Shown here: positions 27,298 to 36,165 of the stretch, piece by piece
Layout: each line of letters starts with the position of its first letter
Position numbering within the stretch: the stretch's first letter is position 1
DNA from: Absicoccus intestinalis
Lineage (GTDB): Bacteria > Bacillota_I > Bacilli_A > Erysipelotrichales > Erysipelotrichaceae
Assembly (NCBI RefSeq): GCF_033971885.1
Contig: NZ_JALBUS010000004.1
Span: forward strand, 1-64,000
Length of the DNA stretch: 64,000 nucleotides
Reading direction: 5' to 3'
Notes under the pieces: generated by a model
Database searches by the model: none
The model's input: the letters and a program-made list of their open reading frames with translations, nothing else
Told to the model about the DNA's origin: nothing
Translations under genes and position numbers: made by a program

Positions 27298-27957
27298 TTA
27301 TCCTAACCGATAGCCATATCCATAAATCGTATGAATATTCAAATTTGGCAATTTCTTACGCAAACGACGCAACGTATCATCGACCACACGATCCGATCCA
27401 AAATAATTTTCATCCCAGACATTTTCCAATATTTTATCACGACTAAAAGCAATGCCTTTATTTTTGATGAACATCATCAATAAATCAAATTCTTTTGTTG
27501 TCAATTCTATTTCTTGATTCTCATAAAAAATCTTACGTTGTTCTTCATCCAATTCATAACCATCGATACTGATGCGATTGTTATCATCTTTATATGCACG
27601 TTTGATAATATTATTGACACGCAATACCAATTCTTTAGGACTAAAAGGCTTAGTGATATAATCATCACTGCCTTTTTCTAAGCCAATAATACGATCAAAT
27701 TCTTTATCACGTGCAGACATGAAAATAACTGGGATTTCTGGACCTTGTAAACGTATTTCTTCAATCAAATCAAAACCCGATTTATCATCCAACATGATAT
27801 CTAAGATCCATAAATGAACATCATCATCGGCAACATGAGCATTGGCTTCTTCATATGTATAATACGACCGAACTTCATATCCTTCTTTACGTAAATATTG
27901 CGCCACCAGATTATTTAGATCTTTTTCATCTTCTACGACACAAATTACACGTTTCAA
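27298..27957 (-). CDS. OmpR-family response regulator
   Basis: DNA-binding response regulator of 219 residues: receiver domain with acidic pair E9/D10, phospho-acceptor D53 in LWILDIML and the conserved lysine in DDYITKPFSP; winged helix at the C-terminus (LTTKEFDLLMMF, DDTLRRLRKKL, TIYGYGYRLG). The start codon is TTG at 27957, eight bases after GGAGG; the nearby ATG is out of frame. Partner of the kinase that follows. It lies just downstream of glmM, so envelope stress is a possible signal, but this is only inference. Confidence 0.93.
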   Translation of the reverse strand: MKRVICVVEDEKDLNNLVAQYLRKEGYEVRSYYTYEEANAHVADDDVHLWILDIMLDDKSGFDLIEEIRLQGPEIPVIFMSARDKEFDRIIGLEKGSDDYITKPFSPKELVLRVNNIIKRAYKDDNNRISIDGYELDEEQRKIFYENQEIELTTKEFDLLMMFIKNKGIAFSRDKILENVWDENYFGSDRVVDDTLRRLRKKLPNLNIHTIYGYGYRLG

Positions 27958-27972
27958 AATGCATCCCTCCTC

Positions 27973-29310
27973 TTAAAACGCATGCTCTTTCATATAAGAA
28001 ACAACACGTCCTACATATTCTTCACATAACTCATCGGTTTTAGCTTCAACCATGACACGAATCAATGGTTCCGTTCCACTTGGACGAACAAGAATACGGC
28101 CTTCATCGCCTAGATCATCCTGAACACTTTGAATCACTTGTTGCAACGACTCATCATTTAAAGCATGTTCCTTATCCTTAACTTCGACATTTTCTAATAA
28201 TTGCGGATAAATAAATAAGCCTTCACTGAGTTCTTGTAAGGTTTTACCCGTTTCTTTCATGACCGTCAATAACTGTAAGGCGGTAAATAAGCCATCCCCT
28301 GTCTTTTCATGTTCATAGAAAATAATATGACCGCTTTGTTCTCCACCAATCCAATAATCATGCTTCTGCATTTCCTCAAATACATATTTATCACCAACTG
28401 GGGTTTGGATATAATCAATTTTGCTTGCATCCAATGCTTTATACAGACCTAAGTTAGCCATGACCGTAGTGACACACATATTCTTATTCAATTTATTGAC
28501 TGATTTTAAATAGCGACTACAGATATAAAGAATATAGTCACCATTCATCAAACGCCCATCACTGTCACAAACGATCAATCGATCCGCATCGCCATCAAAC
28601 GCTAAACCAACATCATACTCATTTTCTTTCATGATTCGTTGTAAGCCTTCTGGATGCGTAGATCCACACTTGTTGTTGATATTAATGCCATTTGGTGAAT
28701 TATTGATGGCCTCGACCGTAGCACCTAAAGCATCTAAAGTTTCCACCGCCGTACTTGTAGCGGATCCATTGGCAAGATCCACACAAATATGCATGCCCGT
28801 TAAATCAACAGGAACTGTTTCTTTTAACCAAGACATATAGATTTCCAAACCATCTTCCCATTCGATCAATTCACCAATCTTCTCCCCAGTGGCTAATGGC
28901 AATTGGGTTTTATCATCCATATAATCTTCGATCTTCAATAAAATGGATTCCTCCATCTTTTCACCACGATCATTAAAAACTTTAATGCCATTGTCGTAAA
29001 AAGGATTATGACTGGCACTGACCATGATGCCACAATCAAACCGTTCCTTTTGAATCAAATAACTAATGGAAGGCGTTGGACATACACCCAACAAATACAC
29101 TTGGGCTCCCATACTTGTTGCTCCAGCTGCCAATCCCAATTCAAACATATCGCCAGATAAACGCGTATCTTTACCAATCAAGATACGAGCATGACGACTA
29201 CTTTTACTATAATACCAACCAAGATACTGTCCAATCTTGATGGACATATCTAATGTTAGACCTTCATTGGCTCTGCCTCGAACACCATCTGTTCCAAAAT
29301 ATTTTCCCAT
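27973..29310 (-). CDS. glmM: Phosphoglucosamine mutase
   Basis: Converts glucosamine-6-phosphate to glucosamine-1-phosphate for UDP-GlcNAc and peptidoglycan synthesis. The 445-residue protein starts MGKYFGTDGVRG, has the phosphoserine S100 in VSASHNPFYDNG, the metal site DGDADR and the sugar/phosphate loops GGEQSGHI and RPSGTEPLIRV. The ATG at 29310 follows GAGG by ten bases; a GTG further upstream overlapping cdaR was rejected. Last gene of the conserved cdaA-cdaR-glmM cluster; GlmM is known to bind and inhibit CdaA. Confidence 0.97.
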   Translation of the reverse strand: MGKYFGTDGVRGRANEGLTLDMSIKIGQYLGWYYSKSSRHARILIGKDTRLSGDMFELGLAAGATSMGAQVYLLGVCPTPSISYLIQKERFDCGIMVSASHNPFYDNGIKVFNDRGEKMEESILLKIEDYMDDKTQLPLATGEKIGELIEWEDGLEIYMSWLKETVPVDLTGMHICVDLANGSATSTAVETLDALGATVEAINNSPNGININNKCGSTHPEGLQRIMKENEYDVGLAFDGDADRLIVCDSDGRLMNGDYILYICSRYLKSVNKLNKNMCVTTVMANLGLYKALDASKIDYIQTPVGDKYVFEEMQKHDYWIGGEQSGHIIFYEHEKTGDGLFTALQLLTVMKETGKTLQELSEGLFIYPQLLENVEVKDKEHALNDESLQQVIQSVQDDLGDEGRILVRPSGTEPLIRVMVEAKTDELCEEYVGRVVSYMKEHAF

Positions 29311-29323
29311 TTTTGTACTACCT

Positions 29324-30082
29324 CTATTCACTCTTTAATTTTACTTCTGCCTTTATGGTGGAAGGATCAATTTGAACATCCACAGTTTCACCCTTTGAAT
29401 CATAAGCAACCAATGTGGCACTGGTCTCAAAATCACTGGTTTGATTGGATGCATCAATAATGGCTTTTACGGAACGAATCGAATCAATTTGTTCCTTTGT
29501 ACCCGAAATCGTTACATTATTTGTATCCAAAGTAGGTGTATCCCATTTGGAAGTACTGGAAGCATATAATTCTGCTGAAACGGAAAACCGTTTGGATACA
29601 CGCTCAGCCAAATGAGCCGTTACGGTAGCTGGCTCTATTTTTGCATCCAGATTCGAAGGAAGGTTATCCACATCCAATTGAACAACCGAATCACCTTCTT
29701 GATTTTTCCGTAAATCACAAACTACTTTGACTTCCCCTTTGGCACGAAATACCTGTATATCGGCAGATTTACCTGTCAACATCACAGTAACCGTACTCGG
29801 TACGCCAGTCAGATCATATTTTTCCGAATCATATAATGCATCCACTTCCACATTATTGATCTGTACGGTGGTTGATTGGTCATTAAATAATTGCGTACCA
29901 ATCACATCATAATTGATCGATACACAAATGAAAACAGCTGCTACCAAAGAAACCAAAGCTGCCCCTGTTTTTGAATAAATGATATGATCGACTAATTTAC
30001 TTAATTTTGAAAAGATCAATCGCACAATTCGATAAATCAAATGCAATTTACCCATAGGAGGTTGTGAATTATTATTCATCAT
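29324..30082 (-). CDS. cdaR: YbbR-domain regulator of c-di-AMP synthesis
   Basis: Membrane-anchored regulator of the diadenylate cyclase. One transmembrane segment at about 40-58 precedes an extracellular part with YbbR repeats (patterns such as VEVDALYDSEKYDLTGVPSTVTV). The 252 residues allow fewer repeats than Bacillus CdaR (483 residues). The ATG overlaps the cdaA stop as ATGA and follows GGAGG by nine bases, so the two are translationally coupled. Confidence 0.9.
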   Translation of the reverse strand: MMNNNSQPPMGKLHLIYRIVRLIFSKLSKLVDHIIYSKTGAALVSLVAAVFICVSINYDVIGTQLFNDQSTTVQINNVEVDALYDSEKYDLTGVPSTVTVMLTGKSADIQVFRAKGEVKVVCDLRKNQEGDSVVQLDVDNLPSNLDAKIEPATVTAHLAERVSKRFSVSAELYASSTSKWDTPTLDTNNVTISGTKEQIDSIRSVKAIIDASNQTSDFETSATLVAYDSKGETVDVQIDPSTIKAEVKLKSE

Positions 30083-31008
30083 TTTGATTTTCCTCCGTGG
30101 TCTGTATTATAAAAGTCGACAATCTCAATCGGTTGAATTCGTTCATCGACTTTCTTTCTCTTTTCTTTTTCCGACCCTGTTTTATTTCGTGTGATCAAAG
30201 AATGTGCCGTTCTACGAATCAATTGCGAATCCGATATTTCTGGTTCTTTCGGAATCAAAACATTCATCAAATAACGACGCAATCCTTCGACTGGATATTG
30301 CGTTAATTGCCCATTTACAGCAAGTGAAATAGCGCCTGTTTCCTCGCTCACAATGATCGTGATCGAATCGGTAATCTCACTGATTCCAACTGCAGCTCGA
30401 TGTCGTGCACCATATTTACTTGGTAGATCTCTACTTGTTGGTGGAAAATAAGCAGCAGCACACGCAATTTTATTTCCCTGAATGATCACAGCCCCATCAT
30501 GCATGGGTGTTCCATATTGAAATATCGTTCCCAATAATTCACTAGACACAACCGAATCCATACGAATTCCTGTGTTGATATAATCGGTCAATTCTTGTGC
30601 TTGTTGGATTGTGATCAAAGCCCCCGTCTTTGATTTTGACATTTGTTCACAAGCATCAACAATTTCATTGATCATTGAAATGGTTTCTTCCGTAGTTAAA
30701 TTCGTCAAGTGGATGGCCGATGTTTTTCCTAAGCGTTCCAACATACCACGTATTTCGGGTTGGAATACGATGATCAACGCCAATACCCCCCACTGCAAGA
30801 AAATATCCATGATATGGCTAAATGCATTGAGACCAAGGATAACGGATAGTCCTTTAATGACCAGGATGACTAAAATACCCTTTAATATTTGTACCGTACG
30901 CGAATTATTTCGAAAGAGTCGCAAAGCCAAATAAATCAATGCCCATACCGCTAAAATATCTAAGATCAGTCGAATGATCAATGTGATATCATCTATCGCA
31001 GCACTCAA
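30079..31008 (-). CDS. cdaA: Diadenylate cyclase CdaA
   Basis: Makes cyclic di-AMP from two ATP. The 309-residue protein has three N-terminal transmembrane segments (roughly 8-30, 38-58 and 66-82) and a DAC domain with the catalytic DGA at 171-173 and RHR at 202-204. The C-terminal 35 residues are highly basic (KTGSEKEKRKKVDERI). Order cdaA-cdaR-glmM is conserved in Firmicutes, where c-di-AMP controls potassium transport and wall homeostasis. Confidence 0.96.
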   Translation of the reverse strand: MSAAIDDITLIIRLILDILAVWALIYLALRLFRNNSRTVQILKGILVILVIKGLSVILGLNAFSHIMDIFLQWGVLALIIVFQPEIRGMLERLGKTSAIHLTNLTTEETISMINEIVDACEQMSKSKTGALITIQQAQELTDYINTGIRMDSVVSSELLGTIFQYGTPMHDGAVIIQGNKIACAAAYFPPTSRDLPSKYGARHRAAVGISEITDSITIIVSEETGAISLAVNGQLTQYPVEGLRRYLMNVLIPKEPEISDSQLIRRTAHSLITRNKTGSEKEKRKKVDERIQPIEIVDFYNTDHGGKSK

Positions 31009-31033
31009 ATTAGATTCCCCCTTATTTCATCGA

Positions 31034-31810
31034 TTATTCGGATTTAATATCTTTGATCATTTCTGCAATAGACATGACTTCATGATCACAAATTGCTTTG
31101 ATTTCCTCGCTAGCTGTAAAGAATGCATAAGAATTTCCTGCAAATTCTAACATCGGAATATCTTTCTCTAAATTACCGATCGCATATACGTCGTCTACAT
31201 CTAGATCCACATAATTGGTCACAAATTCCAAACCTGTTCCTTTCGAAACTCCTTTTGGAACCACATCGACACAATAGTTATTGGCATAAGCAGTAATATT
31301 TTCTGAAAAGAATATGTTTAATTCTTCTGCCAATGCAGTGGCCATATCCGGATTTGTCATCGAAAGAACGATTTGTGAATAGCCTCCTTGCTTATCCATG
31401 ACTTCTGCTTCCGTAAGATCCGGTTGCATATTCGGATAACGAACATCCTGAATATGTGGATTCACTACAATACGATGGCGATGTCTGCCGTCATTGACAA
31501 CATAACTAACCACACCATCCGTTTGTTTGGCAATATACATAACATCCAAAGCAGTAATATACTCTAAAAAATTACTTTCAATTTCATTGCCCATACGATC
31601 AAAAATTACACTACCATTATTTGTTACAATATAGTCTGGATCCAATCCATCTTTTTTCAAATACTTATCCAGTGATTCTTTTGCACGACCGGTTACGATC
31701 GTGAATAAATTTCCACTTGCTTGCCATTGTCGGACTGCCTGGCTATCCTCGTCCATTACATGTTTTCCGTAACACAATGTTCCATCATAATTTGAGGCCA
31801 ACAGTTTCAT
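31034..31810 (-). CDS. HAD-like protein with substituted catalytic Asp residues
   Basis: Resembles Cof-type HAD phosphatases over its 258 residues, but motif I reads ASNYDGTL: the nucleophile Asp is Asn7 (codon AAT), while D9 is kept. Motif IV is AIGNLEKDIPML near residue 210 in place of GDxxNDxxML, so one magnesium-binding Asp is Asn and another position is Lys. It may have lost phosphatase activity and act as a binding or regulatory protein. The frame is intact and GGAG precedes the ATG, so this is not obvious decay. Confidence 0.82.
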   Translation of the reverse strand: MKLLASNYDGTLCYGKHVMDEDSQAVRQWQASGNLFTIVTGRAKESLDKYLKKDGLDPDYIVTNNGSVIFDRMGNEIESNFLEYITALDVMYIAKQTDGVVSYVVNDGRHRHRIVVNPHIQDVRYPNMQPDLTEAEVMDKQGGYSQIVLSMTNPDMATALAEELNIFFSENITAYANNYCVDVVPKGVSKGTGLEFVTNYVDLDVDDVYAIGNLEKDIPMLEFAGNSYAFFTASEEIKAICDHEVMSIAEMIKDIKSE

Positions 31811-31873
31811 AGTATAGTTCTCCTTTATTGTCTTTTCTATTTTATCACATAATTGACATGAATCACATTATAA

Positions 31874-31899
31874 AAAGGTAGGATACAAGACCTACCTTT
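31874..31899. terminator. Hairpin terminator at the HAD-like/LytTR intergenic region
   Basis: AAAGGTAGG/CCTACCTTT, a 9-bp stem with an 8-base loop, followed by T-rich sequence on the minus strand (TTTAT). It would end transcripts arriving from the LytTR side before the HAD-like gene. Confidence 0.75.
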
Positions 31900-31938
31900 A
31901 TGATTCAATTGTAGAATTCAAATCATCTTCTCACCATT

Positions 31939-31988
31939 TGTATATACACGATTGTACGTATAGAAATTATTGGTATTCTGTATATACA
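31939..31988. repeat. Two copies of the palindrome TGTATATACA, 40 bp apart
   Basis: The 10-bp palindrome TGTATATACA occurs at 31939-31948 and 31979-31988, spaced close to four helical turns. Such pairs often bind dimeric repressors. It lies in a 468-base stretch without a confident gene. The 13-base GGTGAGAAGATGA (minus strand) also occurs at both ends of this stretch, near 31935 and 32195. Confidence 0.6.
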
Positions 31989-32039
31989 ATGAAGATGATC
32001 ATATGCCCCCAGTACAGATGTTTTGTTTGTGATATTGGA

Positions 32040-32177
32040 TCACTGCCTTTTTACGGCCCTTTCACATCCTTCGTTGACATATGCGAACGGAAGTTTGTTC
32101 TGATTACTCAGCTTATCCTTTGGAGCCTTCTCTCCATAGTTTCGCTTTTCGTTAAAGCGATATGCTTTAACATCCAT
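32040..32177 (-). CDS. Possible small protein of 45 residues, unknown
   Basis: ATG at 32177 opens a 45-codon frame (MDVKAYRFNEKRNYGEK...) ending in TGA. The product is hydrophilic and basic, with one Cys and no membrane segment or signal peptide. A TATAAT lies 51 bases upstream (32233-32228) and a terminator downstream at 31874-31899. The ribosome site is weak (GGTGAG about 13 bases away). The same frame is open for a further 38 codons after the TGA, so it could instead be a relic of a longer gene or part of a non-coding RNA. I do not recognise it. Confidence 0.3.
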   Translation of the reverse strand: MDVKAYRFNEKRNYGEKAPKDKLSNQNKLPFAYVNEGCERAVKRQ

Positions 32178-32278
32178 TTTTTTTCATCTTCTCACCGCTC
32201 CCTAATGAAATCCCCTTTTCTACTTCTATTATAACGAGTTTATCGAACATGGAGATCCATCATGGATAACTTGAGCTA

Positions 32279-32971
32279 TTATATGGCATGATTGGAATCC
32301 GTTTCTCGCTGTTTTGCGCGAATCTTGCGATGCTGCGAACGCGAGACCGGAATACGAATTGAATCCTTTAATTCCACCATGTCATTGAACCAAGAAGTGA
32401 TATATTTTTGATTCACTAGATAAGAAACATGAACACGTAAAAAGCCATACGGTTCAAATGTTTTTTCCAACTCCGAAATATTGATTCGCTTATGAAAGAC
32501 TCCTTTTTTGGTATGAAAATACACCATTTTATCAATTTTTTCTAAATAATAGATATCTTCATAAGGCAAATTGACACGCACCCCACCATAGGCAAAATAA
32601 TAAATATCTTCTTGATGTAAAGAAGACAGCAACCACTCCTTCATATCCAAAAGATCCGTTTCAATTTTATCTTTTTGAATATATCGTACACGTCCTCTTT
32701 GATCATCGCCCATGGCCTTTGTTGCATCAGCACAGATGTATAAAAATAAAGCCTGTGGATGGTCATGAACAAAAACACTTTCCATCCGTGTCGTTTTAAA
32801 CATTTCATCAAAAACAAACACTTGAAAATCAACCGATTCACAAGCTTTTGCCAATCGGCTCGCTTTATAATAATGACGGAAACCCCAATCTTGATCATTT
32901 AACAGTTGTGATAAAGCAAACACAGTATCTTTGGTTTCTTGTTCATGTGTTAAAAAAGCAATTCGTATCAT
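32279..32971 (-). CDS. LytTR-family response regulator
   Basis: Transcription factor of 230 residues: an N-terminal receiver-like domain (about 1-115) with a candidate phospho-acceptor D55 in VFVFDEMF, and a C-terminal LytTR DNA-binding domain (about 128-225; IYYLEKIDKMVYFHTKKG, FLRVHVSYLVNQKYI). The N-terminal acidic pair of receivers is replaced by THEQE, so phosphorylation is uncertain. No histidine kinase adjoins it. There is no ribosome site; a TGC-TAAAAT extended -10 ends six bases before the ATG, which suggests a leaderless message. Confidence 0.87.
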   Translation of the reverse strand: MIRIAFLTHEQETKDTVFALSQLLNDQDWGFRHYYKASRLAKACESVDFQVFVFDEMFKTTRMESVFVHDHPQALFLYICADATKAMGDDQRGRVRYIQKDKIETDLLDMKEWLLSSLHQEDIYYFAYGGVRVNLPYEDIYYLEKIDKMVYFHTKKGVFHKRINISELEKTFEPYGFLRVHVSYLVNQKYITSWFNDMVELKDSIRIPVSRSQHRKIRAKQRETDSNHAI

Positions 32972-32977
32972 ATCTAT

Positions 32978-32986
32978 ATTTTAGCA
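32978..32986 (-). promoter_or_regulatory. Extended -10 promoter of the LytTR gene (leaderless)
   Basis: TGCTAAAAT on the minus strand; the -10 hexamer occupies 32983-32978 and six bases separate it from the ATG at 32971. No good -35 is visible, as expected for an extended -10 promoter. Confidence 0.5.
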
Positions 32987-33019
32987 CACTAACCAAAAAA
33001 AGATGGAATTCAATCCATC

Positions 33020-34282
33020 TTATACTTCTTCACGCCATAATTTGGCACCTAGTTTTTTCAATTTGCCATCCAAATCATCATAGCCACGATCGATGTGATA
33101 GATATCGTGAATTTCCGTCACGCCTTGTGCCATCAATCCAGCAACGACTAAAGCCGCTCCACATCGAAGGTCGGTTGCCTTGACACGCGTACCATATAAT
33201 GGTGTTTTTCCATGAATAAAGGCGCTTGGAATACGAACATCAATATCAGCACCCATTTTACGTAATTCATCACAATGCTTGAAACGCTCGGTATAAATGG
33301 TTTCCGTCACCGTTGATTGTCCATGGGCTTGGGTCAATAAAACCGAAAAAGGTTGTTGCACATCCGTCGCAAAACCAGGATAGGGTTTAGTTAATATTTC
33401 AGTTGGTTTTAATTGTTCATGCTGACCAAAAATATGAATAAAATCAGAACCCACTTCCATTTTTATACCAATTTCTTTTAATTTCATAATGATCGCATCC
33501 AAATGTTGTGGAATGACATTTTCAACACGCATGTCATCACCAACAGCAGCACCAATAATAATATAGGTAGCTGCTTCAATGCGATCGGGAATAATTTCAT
33601 GGATACATCCTTTTAGATCTTCTACTCCATCAATTGTGATGGTCGATGTCCCCATGCCATGAATACGTGCCCCCATTTTATTCAAAAGCGTCGCAATATC
33701 AATGATTTCTGGTTCACGAGCCGCATTTTCAATGATCGTGCGGCCTTTCGCATAAACAGCAGCCATCATGATATTGATGGTGGCCCCAACACTTGAAATA
33801 TCCAAGAAAATATTGGTTCCAATCAATTCATCCGCATGTAAGATATAACATCCATTCTCATAGTTGATACGAGCACCTAAAGCTTCAAACCCCTTTAAAT
33901 GAAGATCAATAGGTCGTGGTCCTAAATAACATCCACCAGGCATACGAATTTCTGCATGACCAAATTTACCAAGCAAAGCCCCCATAAAATAATAACTAGC
34001 CCGCAATTTTGTTACAGCTTCTGAAACCATAGGAATATTTTTCATATTTCTTGGATCAATATATAAAGTACCTGGTTCTGTTTCTTCTACATCCACATTT
34101 AATTCTTGAAGCAAGACCATCAAAGAACGTACATCCGAAATATTAGGCACTCCATAGATCGTAACGGGTTGATTGGCTAAAACACATGCAGGAATCAAGG
34201 CAACTGTAGCATTTTTAGACCCACTGATCGTCACTGTACCAGAAAGACGATGTCCCCCTTCAATCTTAATTACTTTTTCCAT
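33020..34282 (-). CDS. murA: UDP-N-acetylglucosamine 1-carboxyvinyltransferase
   Basis: First committed step of peptidoglycan synthesis: transfers enolpyruvate from PEP to UDP-GlcNAc in the cytoplasm. The 420-residue protein has K23/N24 (GSKNATVALIPA) and the loop MPGGCYLGPRP with catalytic Cys118, the residue alkylated by fosfomycin. Its DVQQPF segment, near residue 305, belongs to the PEP/UDP-sugar site. GGAGG lies before the ATG. Firmicutes often have two MurA paralogues; which one this is cannot be told from the window. Confidence 0.96.
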   Translation of the reverse strand: MEKVIKIEGGHRLSGTVTISGSKNATVALIPACVLANQPVTIYGVPNISDVRSLMVLLQELNVDVEETEPGTLYIDPRNMKNIPMVSEAVTKLRASYYFMGALLGKFGHAEIRMPGGCYLGPRPIDLHLKGFEALGARINYENGCYILHADELIGTNIFLDISSVGATINIMMAAVYAKGRTIIENAAREPEIIDIATLLNKMGARIHGMGTSTITIDGVEDLKGCIHEIIPDRIEAATYIIIGAAVGDDMRVENVIPQHLDAIIMKLKEIGIKMEVGSDFIHIFGQHEQLKPTEILTKPYPGFATDVQQPFSVLLTQAHGQSTVTETIYTERFKHCDELRKMGADIDVRIPSAFIHGKTPLYGTRVKATDLRCGAALVVAGLMAQGVTEIHDIYHIDRGYDDLDGKLKKLGAKLWREEV

Positions 34283-34344
34283 TGATTTTCCTCCCCTGCT
34301 ATTTTATTCCATAAGATTCTAACATGAACGTTTCAAAAAAAAAA

Positions 34345-34367
34345 GAGTGGTTCTTTTTGAACCACTC
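34345..34367 (-). terminator. fba terminator
   Basis: GAGTGGTTC/GAACCACTC with a 5-base loop and a run of ten T on the minus strand, 14 bases after the fba stop codon. Confidence 0.92.
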
Positions 34368-34380
34368 AAATTTAAACCAA

Positions 34381-35250
34381 TTATTCAGCTTTTCCAGCAC
34401 AACCAAAGAAGTTTTCAACCATGTCTTCTACCAATGCTTGAACTGCATCTGTACCAGGTTTCAACAACTTACGAGGATCGTAACCTTTTCCTTCTAAGTC
34501 TTTTCCAGCTTCAATATATTTACGAGTTGCATCCGCAAATACCAATTGACATTCCGTATTGACATTGACTTTAGAAACACCTAAAGTAATGGCTTTTTGC
34601 ACTTGTTCACGTGGAATACCAGATCCACCATGTAATACTAATGGTTTACCATTTGTAGCCTTTTGGATCTCAGCTAAACGATCAAAGTTCAATCCAGCCC
34701 AGTCAGCAGGATATTTACCATGGATATTACCGATACCAGCAGCTAGGAAATCTACACCTAAACTTGCAATCTTAGCGCATTCTTCTGGATCCGCTAATTC
34801 ACCAGCAGAAGTAACACCATCTTCGGTACCACCAATACCACCAACTTCACACTCAACAGAGATTCCTTTTGAATGTGCTAAAGCAAGGATTTCTTTTGAT
34901 TTTGCTTCATTTTCTTCGAAATCATAATGACTTCCATCGAACATGACAGAAGTAAAGCCAGCTTCGATACAAGCCTTAGCTCCTTCATATGTTCCATGAT
35001 CTAAGTGTAAAGCAACTGGAACTGTGATTCCCAAGTTATCATGGATATTTTTAACCATAGCGACAACATTGTCAAATCCACACATATACTTTCCAGCACC
35101 CTCAGAAACACCTAACATAACTGGAGCTTTTTTAGCTTCGCATCCTAAAAGGATAGCTTTGATCCATTCCATGTTGTTGATGTTAAAAGCACCAATAGCG
35201 TAATGTCCTTCATGGGCTTTGTTGATCATGTCTGTAGCAGATACTAACAT
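34381..35250 (-). CDS. fba: Class II fructose-bisphosphate aldolase
   Basis: Zinc-dependent cleavage of fructose-1,6-bisphosphate to dihydroxyacetone phosphate and glyceraldehyde-3-phosphate in glycolysis. The 289 residues include LHLDHGTYEG (D84 catalytic, H85 zinc ligand), EVGGIGGTEDG, a zinc histidine in GNIHGKYP and the phosphate-binding LHGGSGIP and KVNVNTE motifs. Single gene with AGGAGG and its own promoter at 35287-35315. With pfkA and eno it is one of three glycolytic genes in the window. Confidence 0.97.
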   Translation of the reverse strand: MLVSATDMINKAHEGHYAIGAFNINNMEWIKAILLGCEAKKAPVMLGVSEGAGKYMCGFDNVVAMVKNIHDNLGITVPVALHLDHGTYEGAKACIEAGFTSVMFDGSHYDFEENEAKSKEILALAHSKGISVECEVGGIGGTEDGVTSAGELADPEECAKIASLGVDFLAAGIGNIHGKYPADWAGLNFDRLAEIQKATNGKPLVLHGGSGIPREQVQKAITLGVSKVNVNTECQLVFADATRKYIEAGKDLEGKGYDPRKLLKPGTDAVQALVEDMVENFFGCAGKAE

Positions 35251-35286
35251 TTCTTTTCCTCCTTGTTAATTACATCTTACGGCTAT

Positions 35287-35315
35287 ATTTTACTACCAAT
35301 TCTTTTATTTGAAAA
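35287..35315 (-). promoter_or_regulatory. fba promoter
   Basis: On the minus strand TTTTCA (35315-35310), 17 bases, TAAAAT (35292-35287). The start would be about 30 bases before the fba ATG. Confidence 0.6.
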
Positions 35316-35319
35316 GGCT

Positions 35320-36165
35320 TTATCTTAGGGATGTCCCCATCAATAAGACAACATCCGATAACGCTCGAATTCGCTCTAAAATTCGATTGGCAGCTACTCT
35401 TCCCTCTTTCTGACAAGCAGCATATCGACTCTCTAATTCGGACCATTGATAATTCGAAGTGAAATAGGTCTTTTTCTTTTGTTCCATACGCGCATCCAAG
35501 ATGGGAAATAAGATTTCATTCAAGGTCCATGGTGAAATATATTCAGCTCCTATATCATCAAAAATCACGACATCTGCCCACCGCATCTGTGCCATATTCA
35601 TTTTTCGCCATTGCGTATCCTTCATGGAATCCCGACATTCGGCAATCCATACGGGCACCTTCACAAAACAAACAGTCTTGCCTTGCTTAGCATAATGATT
35701 GGCTACGCCTTTTAATAAATAACTCTTACCCACACCAGCTTGTCCACACAAATAGATTCCCTTATCCGCAGATAGAGATTTTACTACTTTCGCATAGGCT
35801 TCCAAATATTGTTTCGAAGTCATTCCTTTGGTCAATGTTCGAAGATCGATCAAATCGTCATCCGTACTCATATGGGTATATCGAAAATTCTTTACATGCG
35901 CTAACAGCTTTTCCTTTTCTATCATATAAGGACACATACTATACGATTCACGCAATCCATCTTCCGTAAGTTCCAGCTGATATCTATGCCCCTTTAGCGT
36001 TTGCCGACAATACGATAGACCCAGACAACCCTCGCATTTCTGTAAAGACTCTTGCCATGTAAGCATCTCAATAATGTTTTCTTTAATAAATGAATCATTC
36101 AAATTATGGGCATCCAAGAAATGACGAATGATTGGTTGTTTCTTGATTCGTTCTATATCAGACAT
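35320..36165 (-). CDS. dnaI: Primosomal protein DnaI (helicase loader)
   Basis: AAA+ ATPase that loads the replicative helicase. The N-terminal part has cysteines 44, 47, 53 and 78 that can bind zinc, as in Bacillus DnaI. Walker A is GQAGVGKS at 141-148 and Walker B is VVIFDDIGAE; FTSNYQWSELE follows as sensor 1. The 281-residue length is a little under the usual 311. The start overlaps the end of dnaB by 8 bases. Confidence 0.94.
   Translation of the reverse strand: MSDIERIKKQPIIRHFLDAHNLNDSFIKENIIEMLTWQESLQKCEGCLGLSYCRQTLKGHRYQLELTEDGLRESYSMCPYMIEKEKLLAHVKNFRYTHMSTDDDLIDLRTLTKGMTSKQYLEAYAKVVKSLSADKGIYLCGQAGVGKSYLLKGVANHYAKQGKTVCFVKVPVWIAECRDSMKDTQWRKMNMAQMRWADVVIFDDIGAEYISPWTLNEILFPILDARMEQKKKTYFTSNYQWSELESRYAACQKEGRVAANRILERIRALSDVVLLMGTSLR

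Noticed and set aside
31938..32234. 98-codon plus-strand frame in the LytTR/HAD intergenic region
   Set aside because: No ribosome site, a composition rich in Phe, Ser, Cys and Ile typical of an antisense frame, and it runs across the palindromes. The minus-strand 45-codon frame is the better, though weak, candidate.
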